Position numbers and translations under genes: made by a program
From: Nectonema munidae
Lineage: Eukaryota > Nematomorpha > Nectonematoida > Nectonematidae
Length of the DNA: 64,000 bases
NCBI GenBank assembly: GCA_030549495.1
Contig: JAUIRK010000376.1
Span: 527,501-591,500 of the forward strand
Direction of reading: 5' to 3'
The notes under the pieces: generated by a model
What the model saw: only the letters and a program-made list of their open reading frames with translations
Told to the model about the DNA's origin: nothing
The model's database searches: none
Shown here: in pieces, positions 16,988-30,600 of the stretch
How positions within the stretch are numbered: position 1 is the first letter of the stretch
Layout of the letters: each line of letters starts with the position of its first letter

Positions 16988-19440
16988 CAAAAGAAAAATG
17001 GAATTTATGATGGAAGAAGTCTTGCGCATATGGAAAGGAATGTGGGTTTTTTCTTAATAATGAGGATGATGTGAATATACACAAATAAACGAAATTTAAA
17101 AAACTAGTCAACTTCTCTAATTTAATTTTCTCTTATCAAGTCCTTCATGATATCGATGATTGAGTATATGTTTATGAGTTAAAACAAAACAAGAGATAAC
17201 TAAGGATAAACGCATTAACTTCATTAAGTATGCTATATGTGTACAGGTACTGCGTGCAAAGGAAGTGCCAAATTTGAGAAAATCGTTTTAAACTCTAACA
17301 CAACTACACTTTATACCAGAAATCAGAAGAAGGTAAGCTTTCATAAAAAAATCTATATTTTAGTTTGAACATGTGCCAGTTATGCTTCCTTTGAAATAGT
17401 TTAATGTTTGTGAACAATAATGTTGCTCTAGTTAACTTTGAAATGATTCATAAAATAGCTAGAAACGACTTTGCTATTTTGAAAACATTCTACCTAAAAC
17501 CATGTGCTTATCAAAAATCATAGACATACGACTTTATAGCTAATAAAGAAAATACTAAAATCGATCACTCATATTTTTAAAGCGATTTCGTTTGAATTAA
17601 TGAAATTGTGTAATCACAAATTAATTTTTTTGTTCAAACTTATAAATATATGAAAAATTTATCCATTTTGTATTAATATAAGGGATACGTGATAGATAAG
17701 GAAAATAGTTTTATAAAAGATTACAAAAATCAAGCTGCATCTAAATTACTTCGCAAAATCGATCGTTTACGACGTTAATTTTTTGGTTCGCATTTATTGC
17801 AAACATTTTCTTTATAAATTTACCGATTGATCATCGGTAATGAAACCCAAAATAGAAAAACGTCCAATGCAAACTTATATACGAATTTCATCAAATTGAT
17901 ATCAATAGTATTTCAGATATTTTTAAGTTTCTTTACATTTTACTCTACTTTTAAAGTATATAGGAAAGCTTTTATGCTCGCGACAAATTAAATTTTACAG
18001 AAGATATTTTAGGAATTTCAAAATAGAAATAGTATTCAGATTATTTTTTGCTAAATTTGATTAAAATAATTTCAAATATTATAGAGTTTAAAATTTTTAA
18101 AAATGTTTTTTTATATCATTATTTAAAAAAGTATAAAATATTTAATTTAAAATTAAAAATCAAATATATGCAAATATCTTGCGCCTGTTTTCACTTAGTT
18201 TTGCTATGTTGTCATTAAATTCAGTTGCGTTAAAAAGCTTAAAGCGGTTGTGTTTTCATTTAAATTGAACTTGTTTTAAAGTGTATTCTGAATGATGAAT
18301 TGCACTCCCTCTAATAACACCACTATTTCCTACTAACATGAAGAAGTGATCTTAATAGAGCGATGATGGTCTGCTAAATACATAAAATTAGAAAGTAAAA
18401 GATGGCATTGATATATGTTTTATATTCAGAATAAATTACATAATATTAACAGTAATTTTGAATCAAAACTACCTGTCACTAACATTTGAGTGACATTGCA
18501 TCTAAGCTTAGTAAGCATAGTTTCGCTTAGTTCGATGATGTTGATGATGTCTTCAGACGACTTGATCCTTTCCTCCACCAAAATATTTTTTGAGTTTTTG
18601 GATCAACGTATTTTCTTTTAATAGATCAAGTAGAATTTTTTTACTGGTTATATCTATAATAATATTGAAGCAAAAAAGCTGTTAGAATATTTGAACACGC
18701 ATTGTGGTGATATATTTGAGAAGATGATGAATTGAAAAAAGAGAAAATTTAACTAAAATATGAAGAAAAAGGAAGATTTAAAATAACACATGTGGATATT
18801 TAGCAACATTTAAATTTTTGAGGACAATATTTGTAAGTAGCGCCTGTTTTTGGCATGTGAACATTCTAATTTAGTGAATAAGTTCAGTCAATATTCAAAG
18901 AAAAATTATTATCCATGGACCTCTAATTTAATGCCGATTTTGACTTGTTTTTTGGAGCCCAATATTCAATGTGGTTATTCATACCTTCACCGCTCTCAAC
19001 AATCTCTGCGTAAATACGGGAAGCAGTTAGACCATTTGTTCTGCTAAACTGCCATTTGGGCAATTTGGTAAAAAAAATTTATGATATGAAATTTTAACAA
19101 ACTAGCTTATTTGGAATATTCAGTTTTGACGTGATTTGCCTGCTATTGTTGTTGTTAGCCCTTAGATTATACTATCTTTATATGAGTATAATCTATCAGT
19201 TCAAAACAAGGCTTTGTTTAAACTGAGAGAGTATTACCATAAAAGCAAGTACTCTCAGGGAAAAGTTTAGAATTTTGTTACACTTTCGCAGCAGCAGCGA
19301 TAAACGAGTGTAATCTCAGCCAGCCCGCAAAAATCCACCATAAGGTACTGCTGGCTTTTTGCAGGCTTTCTACATATGGCTAGAAATAATATATATATAT
19401 TTATAATAATAATATATAATATAATATATAATACATGTAA
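16988..19440. other. AT-rich intergenic sequence
   Basis: No supported gene. A perfect 11-bp inverted repeat (TAGATTATACT ... AGTATAATCTA) lies at about 19163-19196, probably in the 3' flank of the neighbouring LINE. A 65-codon frame at 18850-19047 (+) has no recognisable motif. Confidence 0.35.
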
Positions 19441-19445
19441 ATGAG

Positions 19446-20265
19446 TTAGATCCAAGCTTCTGCTAAACGGTTTCCCCCCAAAGTAAGTAGGTTAACTATT
19501 TCGCATGGCTTTGACCATAAGTGAATGGGTTTGAGTGTCGTGAAAATATGTGGGCAGTTAAATAAATGATGAGTGTTGTGGGGGTGTTGATTGCAAACTG
19601 GACAGAGTGGATTTGTATGTGTTTTTGGATTTATCTTGTGAAGATATTAACGGAGCAATGGTGACTTGTTGGCTCTAAGTTGAGCAAGTGTATGTCTTAA
19701 TTTAATTGATAGTGCTTCTTCATATGTGTCGATTTTTGGTGGAGGAATATTTATGAGCTTGTTATGTTTGAGTGTGGAGAGATAGTCGGTTACCGCTTGT
19801 GTGTGTATTGCTTTGTTGACGCATGTTTGATTTTGATTGTCTTCTTTGTTTTGACATGTGTCATAAAAGATAAGTTCGTTGTCTTGAAATATAGTCTTTT
19901 TCATGTGCCTGTGTGGTTTTTGAGCGCCGTAGAACTTGTTTAATAATGGGTGATCTTTTTGTGCTGCTCTGGCTCTCAAGTTAGACGCGTGTAAATTAAT
20001 GTGTTCTTTGAGAGGAAGTATCGATGTTTCTGTGTGAAGATGTTGCATGTTAGTGTCCACGGTGTTACCTGTTGCCAAACGCAGTGTTTTGTTTTGAATT
20101 GTTTGTATCTTTTTCAAGTTAGTATGCCTGCTATTCATTTACGCTATTGAAGAAAGAGTAACATTATATTCATATTTATACCATTTTTCATATGTTTTAG
20201 ATGTAAAAAATTTTTCATCTTGTATTTTCCAACGTTAAGCTAAAATTGGACCAAGGTACTTTGAG
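19446..20265 (-). pseudogene. 3' end of a Jockey-like LINE, ORF2 C-terminus
   Basis: Minus strand. The frame reads KYLGPILA near 20260, then KKIQTIQNKTLRLATG, RANKSPLLR, YLHKINP and a Cys/His knuckle (LCPVCNQHPHNTHHLFNCPH), ending at a TAA at 19446-19448. This is the usual C-terminal end of Jockey-type reverse transcriptases. One premature TAA at 19647-19649 replaces the expected Gln in LLRQYLHKI, and two more in-frame stops lie upstream (one at 20139-20141). The segment before KYLGP, including the catalytic core, is absent. The frame is otherwise well kept, so decay is moderate. It lies just upstream of the metalloprotease gene. Confidence 0.82.
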
Positions 20266-20602
20266 CTTAACAATTGCCTCCACCGACTATTGATGGAAAA
20301 AAAATTTTTTAATCAAATTTTTCAGAATAATATTTATTATTTTTAAAGGTAAACGAATCTTAAATTAGTTATTATCTCATTCTCTTAGATATGCATATTT
20401 TTATGAGTTCCTTGAACGAGAAAAAACGTTGCCAAATGTGAGCCAAGAAAATAATATAGATAAGAAAACGTTCTATTAGACAACTAGAAATTATAAAAAT
20501 ATTTTTAGTTATAATTGCAGATAATACATGACACTATGTTGAGCTAGTAGGATGAACGCAATCTAATTTTTTGTATTTTATTACTTCAACAGAAACACCC
20601 AG

Positions 20603-20671
20603 ATGAAATGGCAAATGAATTTCTACTTTTTCCTATTCTCCATTTTATCTATCTGGCATCTTGGATCGATG
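20603..20671 (+). CDS. Metalloprotease exon 1, signal peptide
   Basis: It begins ATGAAATGG and encodes a short basic/polar start followed by a hydrophobic core (FYFFLFSILSIW), then GSM. The donor is CGATG|GTGAAT, phase 0. Assignment rests on the phase match to the next exon, the signal-peptide character and the position; 1.7 kb separate it from exon 2. A TATAAAAAT at about 20492 could serve as a TATA element. Confidence 0.6.
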
Positions 20672-23600
20672 GTGAATCTTTAGTTTTCTTTTTCTAACAA
20701 AAAATGTGAACAAAAGTAATAAAAATGGATGTTTATTAATTTCAAGTAGAGTTTTTCAATCAAACAAATATTCAGAGCTTTGTCTAAATTTAAATTTCTT
20801 CTTCTTCTTAGCCTTCTGAGAATACTACATTACAAAAACCAGATAATATGCATAACTTCTGATTTCAACGTATACAAATAATCATTTTACATTTGTATTT
20901 CTTTTTTAATCTTTTTGCATAATAAATTTCGAATTTGAAATTTGCTTGATTTACAAATCACATTTTAAATGAATGAAAGAAAAAGCTGGTATTCAAGTGT
21001 TTTGAGTGTGTTAGCATGAATACACTACAAACAATAATCAAAAAACATACCTTAATTTTTCATGGCTTTTCTATTTTCCACGATTTATGCTAAAATTTGT
21101 ATAACGAAAAATGAAGACAATTTCAATCAAATATTTTAGGACCGCAATATACAGGAGATACAAGCCCATATGATTAAAATTCACGGAAACTATTATTATT
21201 TACTTACTGAAAAGGAAGAAATTAAAAGAGAAAAAAAAGACTTTTTGAATTTGCACACATGTGAAAAAATTGTAAAGAAACAAACTTATATAGAAGAATT
21301 ATTTTAAGAATTCCAAGATTAGGAATCGGCTGTTAGTGTCAAAGATAAGAAAGTGAATTCTGTCAAAGGGAATCCGTGTCACAAAATACAAGCTCGTATG
21401 ATCATGCCTGAGATATGAATTTAAGGGTAGCATGATACGCTAAACTACACATCATACAAGAGTATATGCTATATGAGAAAAATGAAATTGAAATACTTTT
21501 TATATTCAAATAATAACAATATTATTATTATTATAAATGTTTTCTTCAGTGATACATGTTAATTTTACAATAGCAATCGTTTTCTAATAGGAAAGAAATT
21601 TTAGATGAAAAAAGGATCAATCCAACTTGTCATCCTCCAAATTTGTCAGGATCGAATCCAACAAAAAATTATTCTTCTAGACAACGGATGTCCAACCCTT
21701 TTTTCTGATGAGTCAATTTTAAATTTTAATTACCAATGAGGCATTTTAAAATTTGTGAGATCAATTTTTCATAAGTTTAAAACGACAAATTTATAAGCAA
21801 GTTAAAATACAGAACTTTATTCAAACAAAATTAATAAGTGATTCTGACTTTTTTTTCAAAATTTTCCCAATATCTCTTTCCATATTACAGTATTGTATTC
21901 TGAGAATGTTATCTTCTTTGAGGATTTTTGAAGTTTTTCTTAGAAGAACATAATCCAGAGCAAACTATGATTCAAACACGAGCGAACATAACTGAAAATT
22001 TTTGTTTTTCTGATCAATATTTGTGTCTATCTAGTATAAAGTCATGTGTTGTCAAAATTGTCAAAATCAAAGTTGTCTTTCTGACAAAAAACATCATTAT
22101 TTTATTATATTTCTTATGTATCAATAGTTTTCATTCATGCTCAATACTCTGTCTCCTCTGAGGCTCGTTAGGACTGGTTTTTCATACTCTATCAATTTTG
22201 ATATTTATCTTTTTTTTTCTAAATAACTTTTAAAATATTCAGTTTTTAGGTGAACAAAATGGTAATTGTTAAAATTATTTAAGTTTCTTTGCAGTTTCTT
22301 TTCGTGTGGATTTACATTTTTAGATTTGTACGCAAGATTGCAGCCCCGTTATTATTATTATTATAAAAACTATCCTATGCAGCCCATAAAAAAGATAAAA
22401 ACAATTGAAGTCACATTCTCCTCAGGACATTCATTTAAACTACACAATTTCAAAACTTCTGGCCTGAGTTACTGTAAAGTGATTGGTTCATATACGACAA
22501 ATAATGTATTGCATTTGGCTTTTTTGGATCTTTGCGAAAATTGGGTAAGCCCTTTGATTCGTCAACGTTTTCAAAATCATTTGCATTTGATTGGTTAAGA
22601 AAGGCGAGATCTTTTTCAAGGGAGAACTGTGGGAATTAACGCCTCTCTCCTACTTCCTCTACGCAAAAAACGAAATGACAAGAGAGGTGTTTCAAGTGAC
22701 TCACAAAATCATTCGCTCTAACATGAAAAATCAGAGACTGCCAAGCCTTTCTAATGACATTTATTACAATTCCAATGACCTATATCATTCTGCATGTATC
22801 CAATTTAATATATTTATTAAAAAAATGTGCTTAAACCAAGTTAAAGTCGCTTTTATCAACGAAGTCTCTATTATATTTCACTATATCTCAAAATTTGCGT
22901 TTTACAAAGCCTCTCTGTAAGAAGCGTCAAAGTATCAGCATAAGTGTTTTCGCTTCATGTATGAAAATTGTCTGCTTAATATGCACAATTTCAATGAAAA
23001 AGAGAGCAGACTATTTGTCTTCAAAATTCCTGTCGTGAAGAGGGATCAAAAATTCCGTTGAAAGAATCAAAACAGTATTTTTCCGAATCTCAATCTTTTT
23101 GATCGTGTTATAAAGAAATATGAGGAGATGAGAGCCAATACGATCATCATTGTGTGTCTACTATGAATCTCTCGCATGCAGGCGTTGACCTCCATATAAT
23201 TCTTTATAACGAGATCAATAAAAACCTGTTTTCCGAAAAATGTACTTTGATTTGATTCTTTCAATAAAATCTATTTCCCTTTAGTCTATTTAACTTTAAT
23301 TGAGATAAATTAAGAAATTAAAAAAGGATAGGATTAATCTTTAAAACCATAATAGCTAAATGTCACCTTAACCCTAAACCTAATCTCATGTTGATATTCC
23401 ATTGAAGTCTAGGACAATTACCCCTATAGAGATTTACCCTACATGGACAATTAAGCGTAACGACAACTACAAATTAGAACAATTACACCCCCCCCCCCCC
23501 AACTCACATGTATAAATAGTAGAGTTATGTTAACTAAAATAACTACTAGAATCTTAAGCTAACTATTTCACTAACTAACTAACTAGTTAACTAACTATTT

Positions 23601-24664
23601 AATTAATTGTTAAGTTAATATAGTTAACATTTAATTAATTGTAAAGTTAGGTGATTAATTAGTTTATTATATAGACAAAATGCAAGTTACTATAGAAATG
23701 ACAGAAGGTCAAGAAGGCCTTTTCTTACAAATGCGTATATGTTCTATGTTGTGAATAATGTTTTACATATGCATCTTATGAAGAATAAAATTGCAGGTGC
23801 CTTCAATTTTTCATTCTTTTCTGAATTTAATTGTATTTAATTTTTCCCTGATGTAATGATAAAAATCAGGAAAATCTAAATAAATCGTGTAATCCGTAAA
23901 TTTCATCCCGGTTGAGCGTAGAAATTAATTTTAAAAGAATGGCCAAAAAATCAATATGATTCAGCCACTAAAACTTAATGTAGATTCCGACAATGTTATA
24001 TTCTACTGCTAGTGATTTTTAAAAAGTTAAAATTCTTAACAACTCAAATCCTTTTTTTTAGTAAACGAGCGAATGATATTTTGTTATTTTAATTTTTCAT
24101 TAAGATAAAAAATTGTGAAATGGGAAAAAGAATGAATTTTCAAACTTATGATAAATCTTTTTTTGAAAATAAAAAACCAGATCGTAAAGGCACTTGTTTG
24201 TCCATAATTCGATCCCAGTACGGCAATTCTGCCTCTTTGATCAAAACGCTCCGTGCTACCTTTATCTTTATTACCTAACTAACTTCTTTACCCTAACTTT
24301 TAGACAAGAAAGAAGGCCTGTATGCTGAAATAGGAGATGATTCTGAAAAAATGTTCCTTCTCCCTGTCATCTTAAACTTGGGAGTCGGGGTATCTAGAGA
24401 AGAAGCGGAAGAGTTATTCAGCATAGTAAGGCTGTTTTGCTTTGCATCTTAACTTTGCTTTTCATATATAAATAAAAGAGTTCTTAGACATTCGGCATTA
24501 ACCAACCGATATTAATGCCGACGGATATTTGGCCAAACAAAAATTTTATCAAACGGACATTTGGCAGAATGGACATTTGCTGTACGGGTAATTCACCAAA
24601 AATGGAAATACAATTTGGCATTTTTTCAGCTTTCTGGGACCAATAAAATAAATATTGTTCTAAT

Positions 24665-24696
<32 letters not shown>

Positions 24697-27600
24697 ATTT
24701 TTCAAAAGTAACAAGAAAAAAATATATATAGAGCAAATTGCTTAATGCAAAAATATGGTAAATTGTGAACATTTAGAAAAGGAGATAATATGTATCATAA
24801 TAAAATATTGCTTTTGAAGGTCAATATCAAAGGCCAAGTTAGCCGCTGGTAGATGTCAACCTGCTTGTGAGATTTCTATAATCTTGGGAATTTTATGAGA
24901 CGAGCGGTTCAGGATGAAGTCATACTTTTTCTGCAGGCATGACAGTTGGAAATTGAACAATTGTTGATTCTTGAGTAAGAGTTGATGAAATAGGACATCA
25001 TCATCTATTGAAATTTTTTCATATTGATGGCATCAGAAACAAAAAACATTTGATTGGAGTTGAATAGTGTTGAAATTTTGAATGCAAATGCTTGCTTTGA
25101 TTTTGTGTAATTATAGTAAGGAAGCATCATGTGAGTCATAAAGCGAGGAGATGTTCTTTTCTTTTCTGAGTTAAAAGTGATGAAGTCGTTGAAAATGAAT
25201 GGAAGCATGCCATGCAAGAATTTATATAGGTAGGTGTAGGCACTATGGACATAAATGTCTTTGAACTTCAACAGAGTGTATTGAATAAATACGTTGTTTG
25301 TGTGGGAGAGGGGAGGAAGATTGAAAATTACTCTTAATATCTTTTTTTGTAGTGTAAAAAGCATCGTGTTTTTTGAGTGACCCCAGTTGAAGACACTGTA
25401 CTTTAGATGAAGAAGGAACGAACTATTATACATGGTGATCATTGTATTGATTGGGAGAAACTTTTTATTGTTAAAATACTATAACTCATTAAAATATCAT
25501 AAAAACATAGTCATATATTAAATATTAATATCTATATAAAAATATAGTCATATCATAACACATTTGGCAATGTAACTTCGAGTAGATAAGTTATTCATCA
25601 CATATTGTGTGTACACTGTATTTGTACAGAAAAAGAAAACAAAATTACACAGCAGATTTTTATATAAAGCTCAAGCTGGCAAACTTACTGGAAGGAAAAG
25701 CAACGTCTACAAAAATTCTCAAATTTTATGCTCATTTTCCGTGAAATGTAGATTCGGCCAAATGTCCATTCAGATAAATGTTCCTAGGCCACATTTTCCG
25801 TCACGAATAAAAGTGATGGGATCTGATGCGGTTTGCAGAGTTATGGCACACCATACGTGAACCATTTTGAAATTGAAGATTATTTTAAAACTTCAATCAC
25901 TTTGAATATTTTTTGATTTGCTTAGCTTTCAATTTGTAAAAACTTATATATTCCCATCACTCACATAAATAGGTTGCATACGTCTCTGATTTTTTTCCTC
26001 ATTTCCATTATCCACCCATATCGCCCATTCAAATTGTAAAATATTTTTAGATCAGCCATTATGAAGTAAAAAATATGCAGAAAATTTTCATTTTTTTTAC
26101 AAACTTTAATTTTAGTTCTTTTTTCTGTTTAAGTTCGATAAACTCTTCCTAAAGGTTCATCTTGTACAGATCTCATTTCACTAAAAAAGAAGATTTATCT
26201 CCAATTATTGTATTTGAGTTCAAAAATAGTTACATCTCAACAATAAGTGCTCTTTCATCTAAGATTTATGATTAGAAAAAAAATAATTTGATTGAAATTC
26301 TGGATATTTATTATGAGGAGAGATGATGTTGGATACTCACATGAGAGATATTTTTGATATATTTTATGCATTATAAAAGATGATTGTGTGTAGTTAGCAC
26401 ATTTGATTAAAGTTATCACACAAAAGAAGTAAATCCAAAAGCGATTTTGACCTTTTGGTATCATCAGTTGGATGCAGGTTGCTATTCTCATTTCTGTGAT
26501 TCAAACTGAATCACAAAAACTGGACACCACTATTCAACACTTTAACCGTTAAGCCAATCAAATTTGCTTGACTATCTCGCAGTCATCTTATATTATTTTA
26601 ATACCATCAGAAATCAATTTTTGGCCTAAAAGTTATTAAATCTCACATTAAAGTAGTGCACACTTTGAATAGTTCCAAATCGTCATTTTTAGGATTACAT
26701 CGATGTTTTCAGAAATTTTACCGAGGAACAGAAAAAAATAACGGCTTGGTAACCCTTGTTTTATTCGTAAATACGAAAAGACTTATTCTGCCTTTAAAAT
26801 GAAAACTAATCATTCACAATGAATATATCCTATAAAATATAGCTTTCATCATGTTCCTATTTTTTAATGATTAGACGCAATATGTGTACTTATATTCCAA
26901 CTTGAAGCCAAAGATCTTACTCCAACTCAAAGAAATCAAAGATGGCAAGGTTTTTTCATTTTTAAAATTATGATTTACTTACAGTTAAATATCTACTGAA
27001 TAATACAAATATAATGTTTTTTTTCAAATGTAAAAATTGACCTTAAAAAGTGAAAATATACTTTATTGTTTAAATTAACCTGACTCTATCTTTTTATATG
27101 TGAGGAAAATATTGCAAAAAGAAGAGAAATAAATGTTACTTTTACGAATAAAGTTGACACCTCACCTGAAATGACAAATACTGTTAAACATTATTGAGAC
27201 TGCACGCCAAAAAGTCATATTGGCATACTACGTGAAATTGTTAGGAGGTTTGTAGATCTCAAATGCATAAAGTCCTCATTTGAAAACTTTAATTTTATCT
27301 TCAAAAATCGTCCTTGATTTATGCATGTATCGAACGCAAATTAATACGCGACTTTCCAAATTTAACCAAACTAAGATTTACCAAATAATATAGATAGTGT
27401 TTAGGGAAATTTTATAATTACAAATAAATAATCCATTTGTCTCCCAAGTAATCCCGTTATACAAGGTTTGCTTTAATAAACTATTATTATTGATTTTCTT
27501 AACTTACCTTCTTAAAACTGGGATGAACGTATACAGCGAACATTATACATTGATTAAAAACATTTTCACCTTAAATTCCGCAGTAGACTTATACAAGAAA

Positions 27601-30600
27601 TTGAGTTATACACAGACATATCCTACCACAGAGTAAATTGTGCGTTGGAAATTTTGATACATAATTTACTTTACATATACCTCTTCTATTTCCTTTTTGA
27701 AATATTTAGAAAACGCTTTTTTTATAAGCAAGTGACTTGTTAGGGGTCCAGGCATGAAATCAGGTCAATAATAATTAATTAAACACCTTGCTTACCAACC
27801 CTCAGGCCTCTTATGGATTTCTTGCTAAATTTTTGTAATTGTAAACATCGCCTTCATTTCTCACTTTCGCAAGAAATAAGACTAATTATTTTTTTTAATA
27901 TAATTTAATAAAAATGAAATTTTATTTATAGTTTATAAAACTATAAAATTTTATAATTAATAAAATGAAATTTTAAGTACAATCAAAAAATATGGCTTAG
28001 CAATCATTTAAGTACTGAGTGAGTCTTGAAAAGGAGTTCCGTCCTTAGCAATCTCAGACCTGATCCAGAAAATGGAGTTGCTTATAAAAAAAAGGTGTAT
28101 TTTAGTTTTTCTGAAGAATGGAATTATCAGATGCTTGTATTTTTTAAAATAAAAATATTAAATTTCACATATATATTGAAACCATGAGTTGAAAAAGCTA
28201 GGAAAAATTCGAAGTTAAATATATAATTTTAAACATCATCAACTACTAGTTTTTATTATCATAAAAAATTGGATTAATATATGACTTAATTTGAAATAAT
28301 TAATCTAAGCTCTGTCTTTTGTGTACATTTAATTTCTTCAGCATTACAATATTTCCAATTTTCAGGACTATAAAATAGAGGACAAAGAAAAGAGCTTCAT
28401 GCATTTCCTAAATTGAAAACTTGATTCCAATTTTTTTGATATTCCAGCAATAACATTCACTTTATCTAAAACATGAGTTATGTGCAAGGACGTGACCAGC
28501 TTTTATTATCATGGTAGAGGGGGAGGGGGGGGGCAAAAATATTAACTATTCGTCTTCAAAATTAAAATATATTACAAATTCTCTTAGAGCCTATATGAGA
28601 TGATTGGGTCCAATAGGTACATTGTACCGGAGATCGGGAGCTAGGGAGGTGCAGACTACTGAATAAGGATTTGAGTGGGGTTAGTGCACTCAACAGGAAC
28701 ACAAGAAAGTTGTTAGAAGTAGATTGTGGAATTTTAAATCTTAGTTTGATTTTGTATTCTGTTTGTGTAAGTGTGTGCTCAATTTTGGAATGCTTAGCCT
28801 CAGAGTGCTTCAGTTAATTGTAATAATGTAGTGAAATTAATCCGGGTGATTAAAATGGTTTGGCTTTAGGACCCTCAAGGATCTGGTAAACTATAGCGTG
28901 ATGTCATTTAATGTGAATTGCGCCCCGAAAATGTTCAAGATATAATAGCTGTAATTAATTTTGAATATTGCCTACTTTCTCAAATTTAAATACATATTCA
29001 CGATTTGAATTAAAAATATATGCACAACCAAGTTTCTAAATTGCTACATTTCTTGGATAATTGTATTTTTCATAAAATGATCAATAAATGAGTACTTGTT
29101 GGATTTTGAAACACCATAAGTATACGTAATTTTTTTTGAAATTTTGCAAGTCTTCAAATGGGATAAAGATTTTTTCGTGGAAGCTCTGAATACTATATAA
29201 TAATTATAATTAGGTTAAAATAAAATAGGGAGTTAGATTAATTTTTTTTTGATATTAAAACTAATTCTTCCTAGGAAGGGTCAAATTTTTTAATCAGATA
29301 GACCCGAGCCTTTGGCTAAGCTTTTGGTTGTGGACTTTCTAGTTAACATTACAATTATTGTCGCTTAGCATAAAATTCATTTGTTGATGAAAGCTAACAC
29401 AAATTAAAAATAAATTGTAAAATCCCTTATGCAAAATTTCCAGATATATTCATGAAAGTTGTGCTAAAGTTTGGGTTCAATTTAATGGGTCTTTTATCAA
29501 GTTAATATTATCTTTTAGCAAGAATCTTATTTTGCCATTGCTATTAAAATTAAATTTAAATTAATATGATATTTATTTACAAATGAAAGTTTACGCATGA
29601 GAAAAGTATGACAAAAACAACTGAACCAAATTATCGAAACAGTATGAAAATAATGTAGGTAATTTTGTGAAGATCCAAAAGCCAGGAGGCCGCAGTTAGG
29701 ATTCAACACAATTTGTATTAAACTTATATATCTAGAAATTAGGACAAAATAAAAATGGAATAACAACATAAATGTCATTCAAAATATGATTGCTTCTTGT
29801 GGGCGAAAAAAATCCACTGCCAATAGGAGATGCCTGATAAGCAGGGCGAGGAAAAATTGAGACAAAAAATTGGAAAAAAGTGACTTTTACTCAGAGAAAG
29901 AATTGTCTTTATTGACTTTTTAAAGTTTCATTGAATTGAACAACTATGAACACTTAAGAGAAAGTATTGAAAAATATTTCAAAGAATCCATGACTTTGTA
30001 ATACAAATTAATGACATTTTCTGATTTAAAATTCGATCATTTTCTAGCAGTTTTTCCAGTTTAGAAAAAGATCTTTCTACTTCTAAAGTTAAAACTTGAC
30101 AATTTTGTAATTTGAATAAGTACTGCTAGAGATTTGAGATTTTTCCATATTCATGATTTTATTGATTTCATTTTATTTGAATCTATTTTCAAGATAACTT
30201 TTAACGCCACATTCGTCTTAAATGAAATAATCTTCAAACAAGTGAAGGCATCTTCAACTGAAAAAGTCTCTATGTTGACTTTTTCCTACTAAATCAATGA
30301 ATCGTGAATATTATTGTTAACAAGTTTTGAAACAGATTTTCTTTTTTAACAATTTCTTGAAATTTGGCAATAAAATTCCATCATCTTCATCATTAATTTC
30401 TTCACTGCTGGAAGATTTTAATGAAAATATTTTGCTGCTTGCAACCAATTTGTCAATTTCGTTACAATTCGAACTTAATGCGGATAGGTTTGAAAAGAGA
30501 ACGTCTTTTTCTATTACTAATTTTGAATGATTTAATGCCATTAATCTATAATTTTACAGGATAACTTAACTTTTAAAGTAAACTTGTGTAAAAGATGTGA

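Larger units (their letters stand above)
22796..24303 (+). other. Metalloprotease intron 3
   Basis: Contains a coding-like stretch (22921-23260) with a possible retroelement fragment, a C10 run at 23491-23500, a TTAG/CTAA-rich patch at 23570-23600, and a truncated SINE that abuts the acceptor. Confidence 0.6.

Noticed and set aside
16769-17057. Frames with long isoleucine runs
   Set aside because: Produced by translating the (TAA)n microsatellite.
18850-19047. 65-codon plus-strand frame as a gene
   Set aside because: No motif, no splice context, and AT-rich flanks; nothing to support it.
24304-24425. Phosphoinositide phosphatase exon (a PVxxNxGV resemblance)
   Set aside because: The phase and position fit the metalloprotease, and the strand-helix pattern matches the start of the M12B fold better.
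28366-28417. Exon-like frame (DYKIEDKEKSFMHFLN) after TTCCAATTTTCAG
   Set aside because: Good acceptor but no donor before a stop, and it would break the otherwise phase-consistent metalloprotease model.
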